DNA from: Castellaniella sp041675725
Lineage (GTDB): Bacteria; Pseudomonadota; Gammaproteobacteria; Burkholderiales; Burkholderiaceae_B
DNA: 64,000 nt
Direction: 5' to 3'
Assembly: GCF_041675725.1 (NCBI RefSeq)
Contig: NZ_JBAYTI010000003.1
Coordinates: 19,864-83,863, forward strand
The translations under genes and the position numbers were made by a program. Shown here in pieces: positions 16,716 through 26,060 of the stretch (positions are counted from its first letter, which is position 1; every line of letters begins with the position of its first letter). Under the pieces are notes generated by a model that saw only the letters and a list, made by a program, of their open reading frames with translations, did not search any database and was not told the DNA's origin.

Positions 16716-17750
16716 ATGAGCGCCTACCTTCACCGCCGTCAGATTCTGCAGCGATTGGTTGGCGTCTTCGGAACGCTTATCCTGACCTTCATCGGGCTGA
16801 CAGCGACCACCTTTGCGATCGGTCGCTTCGTCCCGGTGGATCCAGTGGCGGTGATCGTCGGCGACCGGGCATCCCCGGAAGCCTATCAAAAAGTCCGTGC
16901 CGAACTGGGGCTCGACAAGCCGGTCCTCACCCAGTACGCAAACTACCTCGGCAAGCTGGTTACGCTCGATCTGGGGCAATCGCTGGTGACACGATCACCA
17001 GTTTCACAGGATCTTGCGAAGGTGTTTCCGGCCACCTTCGAGCTTGCCAGCCTAGCCATGATTATTGGTGTAATGGGTGGCATTCCATTAGGCGTGCTCG
17101 CCGCACAGCACAAGGGCGATTGGGTGGGCGCGGTCTGTAGGGTTGTAGCGCTGCCGGGTTATTCCACGCCCATTTTCTGGCTCGGGATGATGGCCCTCGT
17201 AGTCTTCTACGTGAATCTTGGATGGGCAAGTGAACCAGGACGGGCGGGAATTGCGTTTCAAGGCTCAGTACCTGTCGTCACTGGCTTGTTGACCCTTGAT
17301 GCAGCTATCGCACGAGACTGGGCCGCGCTCTCGGATGCGCTGTTTCATTTGGCTCTACCTTCGATTGTGTTGGGATACGCCTCGCTGGCCTACATCTCCC
17401 GTATGACTCGCAGCCTGATGCTTGATCAACTTGGGCAGGAGTTCGTGCTGGCGGCCCGCGCAAAGGGCGCGTCCGAATCTCGCGTCATCTGGAGGCATGT
17501 GTTCCCCAATATTCTAGTCCCCTTGGTGACTGTCGTCGCGCTAGCCTATGCCCAGTTGCTCGAAGGCGCCGTGCTCACAGAAACAGTATTCTCATGGCCA
17601 GGTCTAGGCCAATACATGACAACATCCCTGTTCAATGGCGATCTGAACAGCGTGCTTGGCGCGACCGTGCTTATTGGAGCAATCTTCATCTCTGTTAATC
17701 TGCTCAGCGATATTCTTTACCGCTTCCTAGATCCCCGCACGCGGGTCTGA
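16716..17750 (+). CDS. Peptide ABC transporter permease, DppB type
   Basis: A 344-residue membrane protein with the N-terminal pattern VPVDPVAVIVGDRASPEAYQ and LGLDKPVLTQYANYL of DppB/OppB proteins. The EAA-type loop is FVLAARAKGASESRVIWRHV, followed by TETVFSWPGLGQYM near the C-terminus. It forms half of the inner-membrane pore. It starts 6 bases after the binding-protein stop and is followed 46 bases later by the second permease, all one operon. Confidence 0.92.
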   Translation: MSAYLHRRQILQRLVGVFGTLILTFIGLTATTFAIGRFVPVDPVAVIVGDRASPEAYQKVRAELGLDKPVLTQYANYLGKLVTLDLGQSLVTRSPVSQDLAKVFPATFELASLAMIIGVMGGIPLGVLAAQHKGDWVGAVCRVVALPGYSTPIFWLGMMALVVFYVNLGWASEPGRAGIAFQGSVPVVTGLLTLDAAIARDWAALSDALFHLALPSIVLGYASLAYISRMTRSLMLDQLGQEFVLAARAKGASESRVIWRHVFPNILVPLVTVVALAYAQLLEGAVLTETVFSWPGLGQYMTTSLFNGDLNSVLGATVLIGAIFISVNLLSDILYRFLDPRTRV

Positions 17751-17796
17751 AGCTTCGAATCCAACCTGAGCGGGAACATTAACCGTATCCACCGCA

Positions 17797-18663
17797 ATGA
17801 CTCAAACCCTCGTCCCGCCCAGCGGGGCACGATCCTCGGCCAGGTTGATAACGTTGCTCCGGCGCAACGGGTCACTCACCGCCGGCCTCTTGCTGATCAG
17901 CGTGTTCGTGATTACGGCCCTGATATCATTCGCTTTTCCCGACGCGGCTTTCTATGAACAGTCGTTGGGTGATCGGCTCCTATCGCCGAATGCAACCTAT
18001 TGGCTCGGCACGGACGACCTAGGCCGTGATCTCCTGATGCGCACGATCGCGGGTGCGCGGGTGACCCTTCTGATGGTGTTGCTGGTTGCCTTGGTAGCCG
18101 GGCCACTGGGCTTGCTGCTCGGCGCGACCTCAGGCTACGTGGGCGGCTGGCTGGACAAGGCGCTGATGCGTCTTACGGATATTGTCCTGGCGCTCCCCCG
18201 CCTCGTACTGGCGCTTGCGCTGGCGGCTGCGCTGGGTGCAGGCGTCGTCAACGCAGCGCTTGCGATCGCAATCACTACCTGGCCCCCCTATGCCCGCGTC
18301 GCGCGCGCCGAAGCCATGGCGCTACGCAACGCCGATTTCGTGATCGCCGCGCGACTGCAGGGGGCGTCGGAGGGAAGGATCGTGCTGCGTTATGTGCTGC
18401 CTCTATGCGTGTCCTCTGTGCTGGTGCGGATGTCGCTGGACATGACCGGCGTGATCCTCACAGCCGCGGGTCTTGGCTTTCTCGGACTGGGAGCGCAGCC
18501 TCCAATGGCAGAATGGGGCGCCATGGTGGCCGCAGGCCGGTCCACCCTGATCGACCATCCATGGGTGGCTGCCGTACCCGGGATTGCGATCTTCCTGGCT
18601 AGCCTGGGATTCAACCTGCTCGGAGAGGGTCTGCGCGACGTACTGGACCCGAGGAACACATGA
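17797..18663 (+). CDS. Peptide ABC transporter permease, DppC type
   Basis: A 288-residue membrane protein with the DppC hallmarks NATYWLGTDDLGRDLLMRTI near residue 70, the EAA loop FVIAARLQGASEGRIVLRYV, and LTAAGLGFLGLGAQPPMAEW before the last membrane segments. It pairs with the DppB-type permease. Its TGA overlaps the ATG of the next ATPase gene by 4 bases, which shows tight translational coupling. Confidence 0.92.
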   Translation: MTQTLVPPSGARSSARLITLLRRNGSLTAGLLLISVFVITALISFAFPDAAFYEQSLGDRLLSPNATYWLGTDDLGRDLLMRTIAGARVTLLMVLLVALVAGPLGLLLGATSGYVGGWLDKALMRLTDIVLALPRLVLALALAAALGAGVVNAALAIAITTWPPYARVARAEAMALRNADFVIAARLQGASEGRIVLRYVLPLCVSSVLVRMSLDMTGVILTAAGLGFLGLGAQPPMAEWGAMVAAGRSTLIDHPWVAAVPGIAIFLASLGFNLLGEGLRDVLDPRNT

Positions 18664-19490
18664 ACCATGTTTTAGAAGTATCAGGACTATCAGTCACGTA
18701 CGATTCTGTGAACGGCAAGTCAACCGTGGTCCGTGAGGTTGAATTCAGCCTGTCAGGTGGCCGGCTCGGGATCGTAGGAGAGTCCGGTTCGGGCAAGTCG
18801 ACGGTGGCGCGGGCGCTGATGGGGTTGCTGCCGAAAACGGCTCACATCAGTGCGAAGCGCCTGGCTTTCCGAGGCATCGACCTAACACGCATGGATCGCA
18901 GATCATGGTCTCGCATCCGGGGGAGGCAGATGGCGTTGATCCTGCAGGATCCTCGCTATTCATTAAACCCTGTTTTGAAAGTTGGCGACCAAGTCGCCGA
19001 GACCTATCGTATCCATTTGGGTATGCGTCGCGCCGATGCGCTGAAGCGCGCCATACGTGGTCTGGAAGAAGTGCAGATTCGTGACCCCGAGCGCGTAGTC
19101 CAACAGTATCCCCATGAGCTGTCGGGTGGGATGGGGCAGCGCGTAATGATTGCTGCAATGCTGGCGGCCGAGCCTACCTTGCTGATCGCGGACGAGCCCA
19201 CTTCTGCGCTGGACACCACGGTCGCCTGCCAAATCCTAACGCTTCTGGCCGACCTGATGTCTAGGCGCGAGATGAGCCTGATAATGATCAGCCATAACCT
19301 ACCCCTGGTCGCGAGCTTCTGTGACGACGTGCTGGTCATGAAGGCAGGCGAAGTCGTGGATGCCGTGCCCGCCCCATCGTTGCGCACAGCATCACACCCC
19401 TATACTCGCGCGCTGATGGCCGCGATTCCCGATCTGCGCAAGCCCGGACAGCGCCTTCCGGTCATTGAAAGGACGGTAGCTTGTGTCTGA
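18660..19490 (+). CDS. Peptide ABC transporter ATP-binding protein, DppD type
   Basis: A 276-residue ATPase with Walker A GESGSGKST near residue 40, Q-loop LILQDPRYSLNP, signature LSGGMGQRVMIAAML, Walker B LLIADEPTSALD and H-loop MISHNL. The C-terminal SHPYTRALMAAIPDL is the oligopeptide-transporter tail. The signature has Met where most relatives read LSGGMRQR, a small variation. It is coupled to its neighbours on both sides: 4-base overlap upstream and 8-base overlap downstream. Confidence 0.92.
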   Translation: MNHVLEVSGLSVTYDSVNGKSTVVREVEFSLSGGRLGIVGESGSGKSTVARALMGLLPKTAHISAKRLAFRGIDLTRMDRRSWSRIRGRQMALILQDPRYSLNPVLKVGDQVAETYRIHLGMRRADALKRAIRGLEEVQIRDPERVVQQYPHELSGGMGQRVMIAAMLAAEPTLLIADEPTSALDTTVACQILTLLADLMSRREMSLIMISHNLPLVASFCDDVLVMKAGEVVDAVPAPSLRTASHPYTRALMAAIPDLRKPGQRLPVIERTVACV

Positions 19491-20280
19491 ACTCATCGCG
19501 GTTAAGAACCTGAGTGTACATTTCGGTCTTGCCGACGCGGCCAAGCCGGCGGTCGATCAGGTGAGCCTTTCCGTTGCGCAAGGAATCTCGTTCGGCATCG
19601 TCGGCGAATCGGGTTCCGGCAAGACCACCATTCTGAGGGTAATTGCAGGCATTCAGAAGGCCTCTAGCGGTACTGTGCTCTTCGATGAAGGAAACACCGA
19701 ACTGGGCACACATCGTACACTTGCACAACGCAGGGCGATTCAGATGGTGTTTCAGGATCCCTACGGCTCGCTCCACCCACGGCATCGCATCGGTACGATC
19801 CTCGAAGAGCCTCTACGTATTCACGGCATCCGCAATCGAGAGCACCGCGTGCACGAAGCGTTGTTGGCTGTTGGGCTGGATGCCTCGCATAGCGATCGCT
19901 TTCCGAACCAGCTCTCCGGAGGCCAGCGGCAACGCGTGGCCATTGCACGCGCCTTGATTCTCGAACCAAACCTTCTGCTGCTCGACGAGCCCACTTCCGC
20001 CTTGGATGTCTCCGTCCAGGCGGGCATTCTCAACCTGCTTAACGATTTACGGCGAGCACGCGGTACCACGCTGATCGTGGTTACCCACGACCTGGGCGTG
20101 GTGGCAAACCTTTGTGATCACCTGGCGGTATTGAAGCAGGGCCGGCTAGTTGAGCAACTTTCAGTAGCTAGCTTGGCCTCCGGTCAGGCTGCCACACCCT
20201 ATACGCAGTCGCTCGTGGCAGCCAGCGAATTTGCCCCTGGAGCGATAACCAGACAAGACAAGCACACCCATGATGAATAG
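19483..20280 (+). CDS. Peptide ABC transporter ATP-binding protein, DppF type
   Basis: A 265-residue ATPase starting at GTG 19483, with GAAAGGACGG just upstream as ribosome binding site. It has GESGSGKTTI, MVFQDPYGSLHPRHRIG, LSGGQRQRVAIARAL, LLLDEPTSALDVSVQ and VVTHDLGVV. It completes the ATPase heterodimer. The protein is shorter than DppF at the C-terminus, with only a short tail after TPYTQSLVAA. Its end overlaps the start of the amidase gene by 11 bases, so the hydrolase belongs to the same transcript. Confidence 0.92.
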   Translation: MSELIAVKNLSVHFGLADAAKPAVDQVSLSVAQGISFGIVGESGSGKTTILRVIAGIQKASSGTVLFDEGNTELGTHRTLAQRRAIQMVFQDPYGSLHPRHRIGTILEEPLRIHGIRNREHRVHEALLAVGLDASHSDRFPNQLSGGQRQRVAIARALILEPNLLLLDEPTSALDVSVQAGILNLLNDLRRARGTTLIVVTHDLGVVANLCDHLAVLKQGRLVEQLSVASLASGQAATPYTQSLVAASEFAPGAITRQDKHTHDE

Positions 20281-21676
20281 CGTCCTTTCCATTTCGTCCG
20301 CAGTTCGCTCCAAGGAGATTTCCGCCACTGAGGCCACCCATGCTGCGCTGGCAAGAATCGGTGCACACAATGATGCCTTAAATGCTTTCGTACATCTAGA
20401 TGTTGAAGCGGCACTGCGCCAAGCTAAGCGTATCGACGACTGCATTCGCCAGGGCCAAGACCCTGGTCTGCTCGCAGGCGTACCAGTCGGCGTGAAGGAT
20501 CTCGAGAACTGCGCGGGCATGCCGACGCGCAAGGGATCACTGCTGTATGCAAATGCAGCCCCGGCCACGACAGACTCCATTCACTGCGCACGACTGCGGG
20601 CTGCGGGCGCTGTTTTCTTGGGTAAGACGGCGACGGCGGAATTCGGAATGGACGCAATCACGGCAACCCGCGCCGCCGGTATAACGCGTAATCCGTGGAA
20701 CCTTTCACTGACCCCTGGTGGCAGCAGCGGCGGCAGCGCGGCCGCAGTGAGTGCGGGGATGGTGCCCATCGCCACAGGCAGCGATGCCGGAGGGTCTATT
20801 CGTTCGCCAGCCGGATTCACCGGTCTTGTAGGGCTCAAGCCTTCACACGGCCGCATTCCACGGGATCGGGAAACGCTGTTTTCATGCTACGGTGCGTTGA
20901 CGACCACTGTCGCCGACACTGCAAGATATTTGGATGTCGTTGCGGGCCCTCATCCTGCGGACCGCATGAGCTTCCTAGGCGGCGCCAGCTCCTATGAGAC
21001 CGCTATCGAGGCGTTGGACGTTACAGGTTTGCGCTGCGCTTGGTCTTCCGACTATGGTTACGCGGTCATGGACGATGAAATCGTCCATATCGCGAGGAAC
21101 GCCGCCGAGGCTTTGGTCCAGGCTGCCCGTCTCGTTGTTTCTTCTCATGAGTTAAGGCTTCGAAACCACAGGGATGACTGGCTGATCGTCAATGCCTCAC
21201 GTGGTTGGCACGAACTGCTGGCTTCGGGCTGCAACGAGGCCGACCTTAAACGGATGAGCCCGAGGCCGCAAGCCGCCTTCCGCCGCGGAAGTATTGTCGA
21301 CATGGCATGCTTCACAGCAGCCGAGCGCAACCTGGAGATCCTGCGTGCCGAGTTCGGCCGTTTTTTCAACGAAGATGCAGACATCCTCCTCTCGCCTGAC
21401 GCAGCCACCACAGCATTCGCGGCCGAAGGGCCATCACCAGCTTTGATTGGTGGCCGTGATGCGACAGACACCGGGGTAGAGCCGCTGCACTTTGTAGCAA
21501 ACACTTGCTGGAACCCGTCGATCACGATACCGGCCGGTATAACTCGCGACGGACTGCCAGTGGGCCTAATGATCACCTGTCGCGTCGGCAGAGATGATCT
21601 GGTTCTCCGGCTGGCCAAAATCTGGGAAGATGCGCAGCCCTGGCCTCACTTGGCGCCTGGCTACGCAGCATCATGA
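20270..21676 (+). CDS. Amidase signature-family hydrolase
   Basis: A 468-residue protein with the complete catalytic triad of the amidase signature family: Lys76 in GVPVGVKDLEN, the cis-Ser at about 152 in TPGGSSGGSAAAV and the nucleophile Ser at about 176 in GSDAGGSIRSPAG. It hydrolyses an amide bond. GatA-type specificity is unlikely because gatB and gatC are absent and the gene is fused into a transport operon. There is no signal peptide, so it acts in the cytoplasm on imported substrate. Its stop is 13 bases from the convergent CoA-transferase gene. Confidence 0.9.
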   Translation: MMNSVLSISSAVRSKEISATEATHAALARIGAHNDALNAFVHLDVEAALRQAKRIDDCIRQGQDPGLLAGVPVGVKDLENCAGMPTRKGSLLYANAAPATTDSIHCARLRAAGAVFLGKTATAEFGMDAITATRAAGITRNPWNLSLTPGGSSGGSAAAVSAGMVPIATGSDAGGSIRSPAGFTGLVGLKPSHGRIPRDRETLFSCYGALTTTVADTARYLDVVAGPHPADRMSFLGGASSYETAIEALDVTGLRCAWSSDYGYAVMDDEIVHIARNAAEALVQAARLVVSSHELRLRNHRDDWLIVNASRGWHELLASGCNEADLKRMSPRPQAAFRRGSIVDMACFTAAERNLEILRAEFGRFFNEDADILLSPDAATTAFAAEGPSPALIGGRDATDTGVEPLHFVANTCWNPSITIPAGITRDGLPVGLMITCRVGRDDLVLRLAKIWEDAQPWPHLAPGYAAS

Positions 21677-21689
21677 GGGTCAGGGATTC

Positions 21690-22385
21690 CTAGCTCAAGG
21701 CTTCGAAGCTTAGTGTGCGGGCGGCGGCCAGCTTTGTTCCTAGAATCTCGGAAAGAATGCCCAAGGTTAGCCCACCGACTAGATCACTTGCGACCGGGAG
21801 CTTTCCACCAAGCGTGATTACGCACAGGTCAGAGTAGATGCGCTTGACACAGCCCAGCCCCGTGATCGGATACGTGCATTGCGGCACCAATTTGGAACGA
21901 CCTTCACGTGTAAACAAGTCCATCATCACCCAAGTCTGCTTCGCGCCTATTGCTAGGTCCATGGCACCACCGACCGCAGGGATCGTGTCGGGTGCGCCTG
22001 TGCTCCAGTTCGCCAGATCCCCATTGAGCGCTACTTCATAGGCTCCCAGCACGCAGATATCGATATGGCCGCCACGCATCATCGCGAAGCTGTCAGCGTG
22101 ATGGAAAAATGCACCTCCATCTAGAAGTGTTACCGGCTGCTTGCCCGCGTTGATAAGGTCATAATCTTCATCGCCTGCAGCCGGCGCCGGGCCCATGCCC
22201 AGGATGCCGTTCTCGCTGTGCAGCACGATCTCCTTACCCTCTGGAATGAAATTCGCTACCAGCGTGGGCTGGCCGATACCGAGGTTGACGAAGGCGCCAT
22301 CATCGATATCGCGAGCCACCAGCCGCGCGACGTCGTCCTTGCTGCGTCGCTCGAAACCAGTGAGAGTTCTAATCGTGTTGCTCAT
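21690..22385 (-). CDS. 3-oxoacid CoA-transferase subunit B (ScoB/PcaJ type)
   Basis: A 231-residue subunit with the active-site region IVLHSENGILGMGPAPA, where the Glu of SENG forms the covalent CoA intermediate. It also has FFHHADSFAMMRGGHIDICV and the C-terminal half TYPITGLGCVKRIYSDLCVI. It transfers CoA from succinyl-CoA or acetyl-CoA to a 3-oxo acid. The motifs fit PcaJ and ScoB equally well, so the substrate (3-oxoadipate, acetoacetate or another beta-keto acid) is open. It overlaps subunit A by 4 bases. Confidence 0.9.
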   Translation of the reverse strand: MSNTIRTLTGFERRSKDDVARLVARDIDDGAFVNLGIGQPTLVANFIPEGKEIVLHSENGILGMGPAPAAGDEDYDLINAGKQPVTLLDGGAFFHHADSFAMMRGGHIDICVLGAYEVALNGDLANWSTGAPDTIPAVGGAMDLAIGAKQTWVMMDLFTREGRSKLVPQCTYPITGLGCVKRIYSDLCVITLGGKLPVASDLVGGLTLGILSEILGTKLAAARTLSFEALS

Positions 22386-23083
22386 GCTACTGCCTTAAAT
22401 TCACCTGCACGGGTCGCCTTGCGAGGGATGCGCACCACGTGATTTACGAAAATGCCAGGGGTAACCACCATCTCAGGATCGATCTCACCGAGTGCCGCCA
22501 CCTCGTAAACCGTAGCCACGGTCATACGTGCGGCAGTGGCCATGACGGGACCGAAATTGCGTGCAGCCTTGCGATACACGAGGTTGCCCCAGCGGTCCCC
22601 GCGCTCAGCCTTGATAAGTGCCAGATCACCATGGATCGGATACTCGAGCACATACCGGCGCCCGTTGATCTCTCGTGTCTCCTTGCCTTCAGCTAGCAGC
22701 GTGCCATAGCCGGTCGGCGTGAAGAAGGCACCGATGCCCGCCCCTGCAGCACGGATGCGTTCAGCCAAATTGCCTTGTGGCACCAGCTCGAGCTTGATCT
22801 TGCCGCGCCGATACAGGTCGGCGAATATGTAACTGTCGGCTGAACGCGGGAAGCTACAGATCAACCGCTCGACGCGCCTGGCCTTGAGCAATGCGGCCAA
22901 CCCCGTGTCGCCGTTGCCGGCATTGTTGGTAACGATGGTCAGATCGCGAACTGAGGTAGCGATCAGGCCTTCCACCAGCTCTTCGGGAATGCCTGCCGTG
23001 CCAAAGCCTCCAATCAGGACAGTAGCGCCGTCTGTCACACCTCGCAGCGCGGCTTCGATGGACTCGGTGATCTTATTGATCAT
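22382..23083 (-). CDS. 3-oxoacid CoA-transferase subunit A (ScoA/PcaI type)
   Basis: A 233-residue subunit with TVLIGGFGTAGIPEELVEGL, the glycine-rich CoA-binding segment, and GAFFTPTGYGTLLAEGKE and PIHGDLALIKAERGDRWGNL, all typical of subunit A. The ATG at 23083 is chosen because TAGGAG precedes it by 8 bases; an upstream start at 23140 is possible but has no site. It is the first gene of the AB pair, 63 bases downstream of the aminotransferase gene on the same strand, so the three genes probably form one transcript convergent with the transporter-amidase operon. Confidence 0.9.
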   Translation of the reverse strand: MINKITESIEAALRGVTDGATVLIGGFGTAGIPEELVEGLIATSVRDLTIVTNNAGNGDTGLAALLKARRVERLICSFPRSADSYIFADLYRRGKIKLELVPQGNLAERIRAAGAGIGAFFTPTGYGTLLAEGKETREINGRRYVLEYPIHGDLALIKAERGDRWGNLVYRKAARNFGPVMATAARMTVATVYEVAALGEIDPEMVVTPGIFVNHVVRIPRKATRAGEFKAVA

Positions 23084-23146
23084 TGCGTTTACTCCTAGGG
23101 TGACCAGTCGCACCGCGTGAATACAGCAGCCCGCGATCAATACCGC

Positions 23147-24484
23147 TCATGTGCCTAACCCGCGGCGTTTATCGACGAAGTGAGCCACGGCATTCGCGAG
23201 CTTCTCAAACTCGGCACTGCCCATCGGCAGCGACAGGTTGAGCATGCCCCGGCGTGCAGGCCAGATGCCCTGTTCCAGCATGTCGAAATAGAACAAGTCG
23301 CGCAGCTGCAGATTGCTGGCTGCGAGATCGCGGATACTGCGTATCGGTTCTTGCACCATGTGCACGTTCATCAGGGAGCCGACCCCGATGAACTGCATTG
23401 CGAATGACGCCGTACGCGCAATATCATTGAGGCGCGCCCGCAGCTGCTCGCCGCGCTCCGATAGCGCAGCCGCCACCTGTGGCGTGAAGACCTTGGACAG
23501 ACCAGCTGCCCCAGCGGACATGGTGAAGACATTATTATTGAAAGTACCAGCGTGGGCAATGTAACCCGGTTTCAGTGGATTGAAGCGTTCCATGATGTCG
23601 GCGCGGCCACCGAACGCACCAAAGCTGAAGCCTCCGCCGATGTATTTGCCCAGCGTGGTCAAGTCGGGCGTAATGCCGTACGCGCCCTGCAAGCCCCCAC
23701 TGGCCAGCCGTGAAGTCATCACCTCGTCGAATACCAGAATGGTCCCATTTGTCTCGGTCCAGCGGCGCAGTTGATACAGAAACTCTGGCTCGGCCGCAAT
23801 GCAACCTCCCGAGCCCTGCATGGGTTCGATCACCACACACGCCAAGTCGTCGCGGTTCGCATTGAGCAGTGCCTCGGTGCCAGCCCAATCATTGTATGGC
23901 GCACGAACGAACGCGAAAGGCGCTGTGAGCGGGCTCTTGGCCTCCCGGAACATGAAAACACCTCCGTGATACCCGCCTTCGAAAACCACGATCTTGTTCT
24001 TGCCGCTAACGGCACGCGCCACCGAAAAAGCATACAGGTTTGCCTCGGTGCCCGAGTTTGTAAATCGAATCTGTGCAATGGACGGGAATCGTGCACAAAT
24101 CAATCCTGCGAGCTGCTCCTCCTGCTCAATATGCCCTCCACGCACCCAACCGCTGTCTAGAGTGCGCTGTACAGCCGCCTTTAGCACCGGATCCGAGTGA
24201 CCGTAGAGGCCTGCAGTGTATTCGCCCAGAAAATCCACGTAGGTCTGGCCGTCAATCGAAGTAACGCGACAGCCCTCGGCAGACGCCAGCGTAATTGGAA
24301 AGGGATCACTATGCAGAACCGTACGAGTATTGCCGCCTGGCATTACCCGTGCCGCCTTTTGATGCTGCATTAGGCTCTTCGGGTGGGCCACAGCGTAACG
24401 GCTCTTAGCCTCGTCGATGGTGCTTTGGATTGTCATGGAATCGGATATTTGGACTGACATTGCGCGAAGTATGAAGGTGGCCAT
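23147..24484 (-). CDS. Class III PLP aminotransferase, beta-amino-acid transaminase-like
   Basis: A protein of up to 445 residues related to glutamate-1-semialdehyde aminomutase. It has QIRFTNSGTEANLYAFSVAR, VVFEGGYHGGVF, VIEPMQGSGGC, LVFDEVMTSRLA and the PLP lysine in TLGKYIGGGFSFGAFGGR. HAGTFNNNVFTMSAG and FIGVGSLMNVHMVQ follow. These stretches match my memory of the beta-phenylalanine aminotransferase of Variovorax paradoxus more closely than HemL. In that family a beta-amino acid is converted to a beta-keto acid, which would suit the adjacent 3-oxoacid CoA-transferase. In-frame Met codons at 24460 and 24436 are alternative starts; none has a clear ribosome binding site. Confidence 0.82.
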   Translation of the reverse strand: MATFILRAMSVQISDSMTIQSTIDEAKSRYAVAHPKSLMQHQKAARVMPGGNTRTVLHSDPFPITLASAEGCRVTSIDGQTYVDFLGEYTAGLYGHSDPVLKAAVQRTLDSGWVRGGHIEQEEQLAGLICARFPSIAQIRFTNSGTEANLYAFSVARAVSGKNKIVVFEGGYHGGVFMFREAKSPLTAPFAFVRAPYNDWAGTEALLNANRDDLACVVIEPMQGSGGCIAAEPEFLYQLRRWTETNGTILVFDEVMTSRLASGGLQGAYGITPDLTTLGKYIGGGFSFGAFGGRADIMERFNPLKPGYIAHAGTFNNNVFTMSAGAAGLSKVFTPQVAAALSERGEQLRARLNDIARTASFAMQFIGVGSLMNVHMVQEPIRSIRDLAASNLQLRDLFYFDMLEQGIWPARRGMLNLSLPMGSAEFEKLANAVAHFVDKRRGLGT

Positions 24485-26040
24485 GGTAAGCGGCCGGTCG
24501 AAAGAGTTTTAAAACGGAAGACTTCGGAGGTATTCACGGAGCCTGAGCGTCGCGAACGCCAGGGGCCAGGCTTGAGGGTCGCCACCAGCAAAATGGCCTG
24601 GATGGCGAAGAACTACAACATGACTGAATCAAGCAACTGACAGGCTGATCCATCACTATGGCAGCACCGTGCTGACGCTTCAGCGCCAGAGCACGGTCAG
24701 CTTCCGTCAGCGCGGAATCGGCACTCTGCCTTTCTAGTACTTCGGCTAGCATGGCTGCGGCGCGGGCAAAACCGACAGGAACACTATCGCTATCGGAACG
24801 TCGCTGGGTGTCAGGCACATGCTGCATCGAGACCTGCGCGTAGAAGACCTGTGTGGTGGTTGCTACATTGAGACGATCGACCGCTTCGAGCTTTCGCTCG
24901 AACCTAGTCTGCGAGTACTGGCACAACTGACCCGGTGGATCATCCGTGCCGGGTTCCACCTCCCTGCTTCTGTATGCAGGCACCGTAGCCTTGGCGACCA
25001 TGACCGGAATCTCGCAGCCCATTTGACGGCGACCGTTGTTCGATAGATCCCGGTTAAGGAATTCATGCAAACCCTCAAAATTTAAAGGACACATGAAGAG
25101 TAATTCCCGCAAGACAATGGAATGAAAACCGCATGCTAGTAATTGTATCGCAAATTTCCAATGCATAGTTTACCTTGAACTTTGCCAATTCGACAATTAA
25201 TGCAGTCGAAATTTGCACATCAACATCATTGCTGGTTGTGCTGCTGTTACCGTGAGAACGTCCGGACTGTGGGGAGGACGATGATCCCCGGGACGCTCTT
25301 GCCACGGAGGTTGATGCCTTGCGAAATCACAAAGCTGAATTCGGCCAGCAGTCCGCGACTCTGGTTAGCCTGCACAATCCTCGCTTCCACAACACCCTGA
25401 CGGGTACGGTGGATAGAGGGAATCGCCTGTTGGCTTGCCGTCTTCACGGGGACGGCAGGCATCTCGGGACAGGTTGTCGCCACGCAGATCGCTTCGGCAT
25501 CGACTGCACCATTCTTGTTGCGCTCCACGAATAGCTTCACGTACTGTGGGGCAATGGGCAGAGCTCGACATTGGAATATTTGAAATCGTACCCGCTCAAG
25601 CAGATCACGTTCCGACAGCCCGCAATCTGCGACTTCCAGTATAAAAGTCATTCTGAAAGCATCGTTCGTGCAGGACTCCGTTCATTTGCGTGGCCAGTGC
25701 CCCGATGGCCGCAGCCCCAACGCGGCCCTGGACCGCTGGGACGGCATGGAAACCTTCATCAGGTATAGTGTCATTATCCACGCCCAAGCGACATGTCGTG
25801 TCGCGTGGCCCGGCCAGCCGGAGAAAGCGAAGCAATTCTTCGAACCCTGACACGCTGCTCTCCCGTCTAATCTCTGGGCAATTAGGGCTTCCCGATGTTC
25901 ATCAACAAGTCGAAGCAGCCATATCATGACCGTAAACGGAAGAGAGCCGATTTTTCTATAGAGGTAGGGGTTGGCTTGTGAGTTTCTTGAATCCTCGAGC
26001 TCTTCCCCTGCCGAGCCTCGTTAGAATCGCTTGCTCATAC
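24485..26040. other. About 1.6 kb without a confident gene, probably decayed sequence
   Basis: Open frames of 210 codons (24534-25166, minus) and 134 codons (25247-25651, minus) exist, but neither shows a motif I recognise. Neither has a ribosome binding site, and their composition changes along their length. Short frames on both strands overlap here without dominance of one. The base composition is mixed and lower in GC than the core. It may be the remains of genes lost after the island was acquired. I see no inverted repeats, tRNA or promoter of note. Confidence 0.45.
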
Positions 26041-26055
26041 TAACGTGTTGCGTTA
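26041..26055. promoter_or_regulatory. Palindrome before higB, candidate HigA operator
   Basis: TAACG TGTTG CGTTA is a perfect inverted repeat with 5-base arms and a 5-base spacer, ending 5 bases before the higB start codon at 26061. HigA-type antitoxins repress their own promoter by binding such palindromes close to the start site. The position fits; no binding data exist here. Confidence 0.55.
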
Positions 26056-26060
26056 CTATC

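Noticed and set aside
15522..16979. Minus-strand frame of 485 codons opposite the peptide-binding protein
   Set aside because: The plus-strand gene has a signal peptide, family motifs and a ribosome binding site; the antisense frame has none.
24534..25166. 210-codon minus-strand frame as a gene
   Set aside because: No recognised domain, no ribosome binding site and abrupt changes of composition; treated as part of the decayed stretch.
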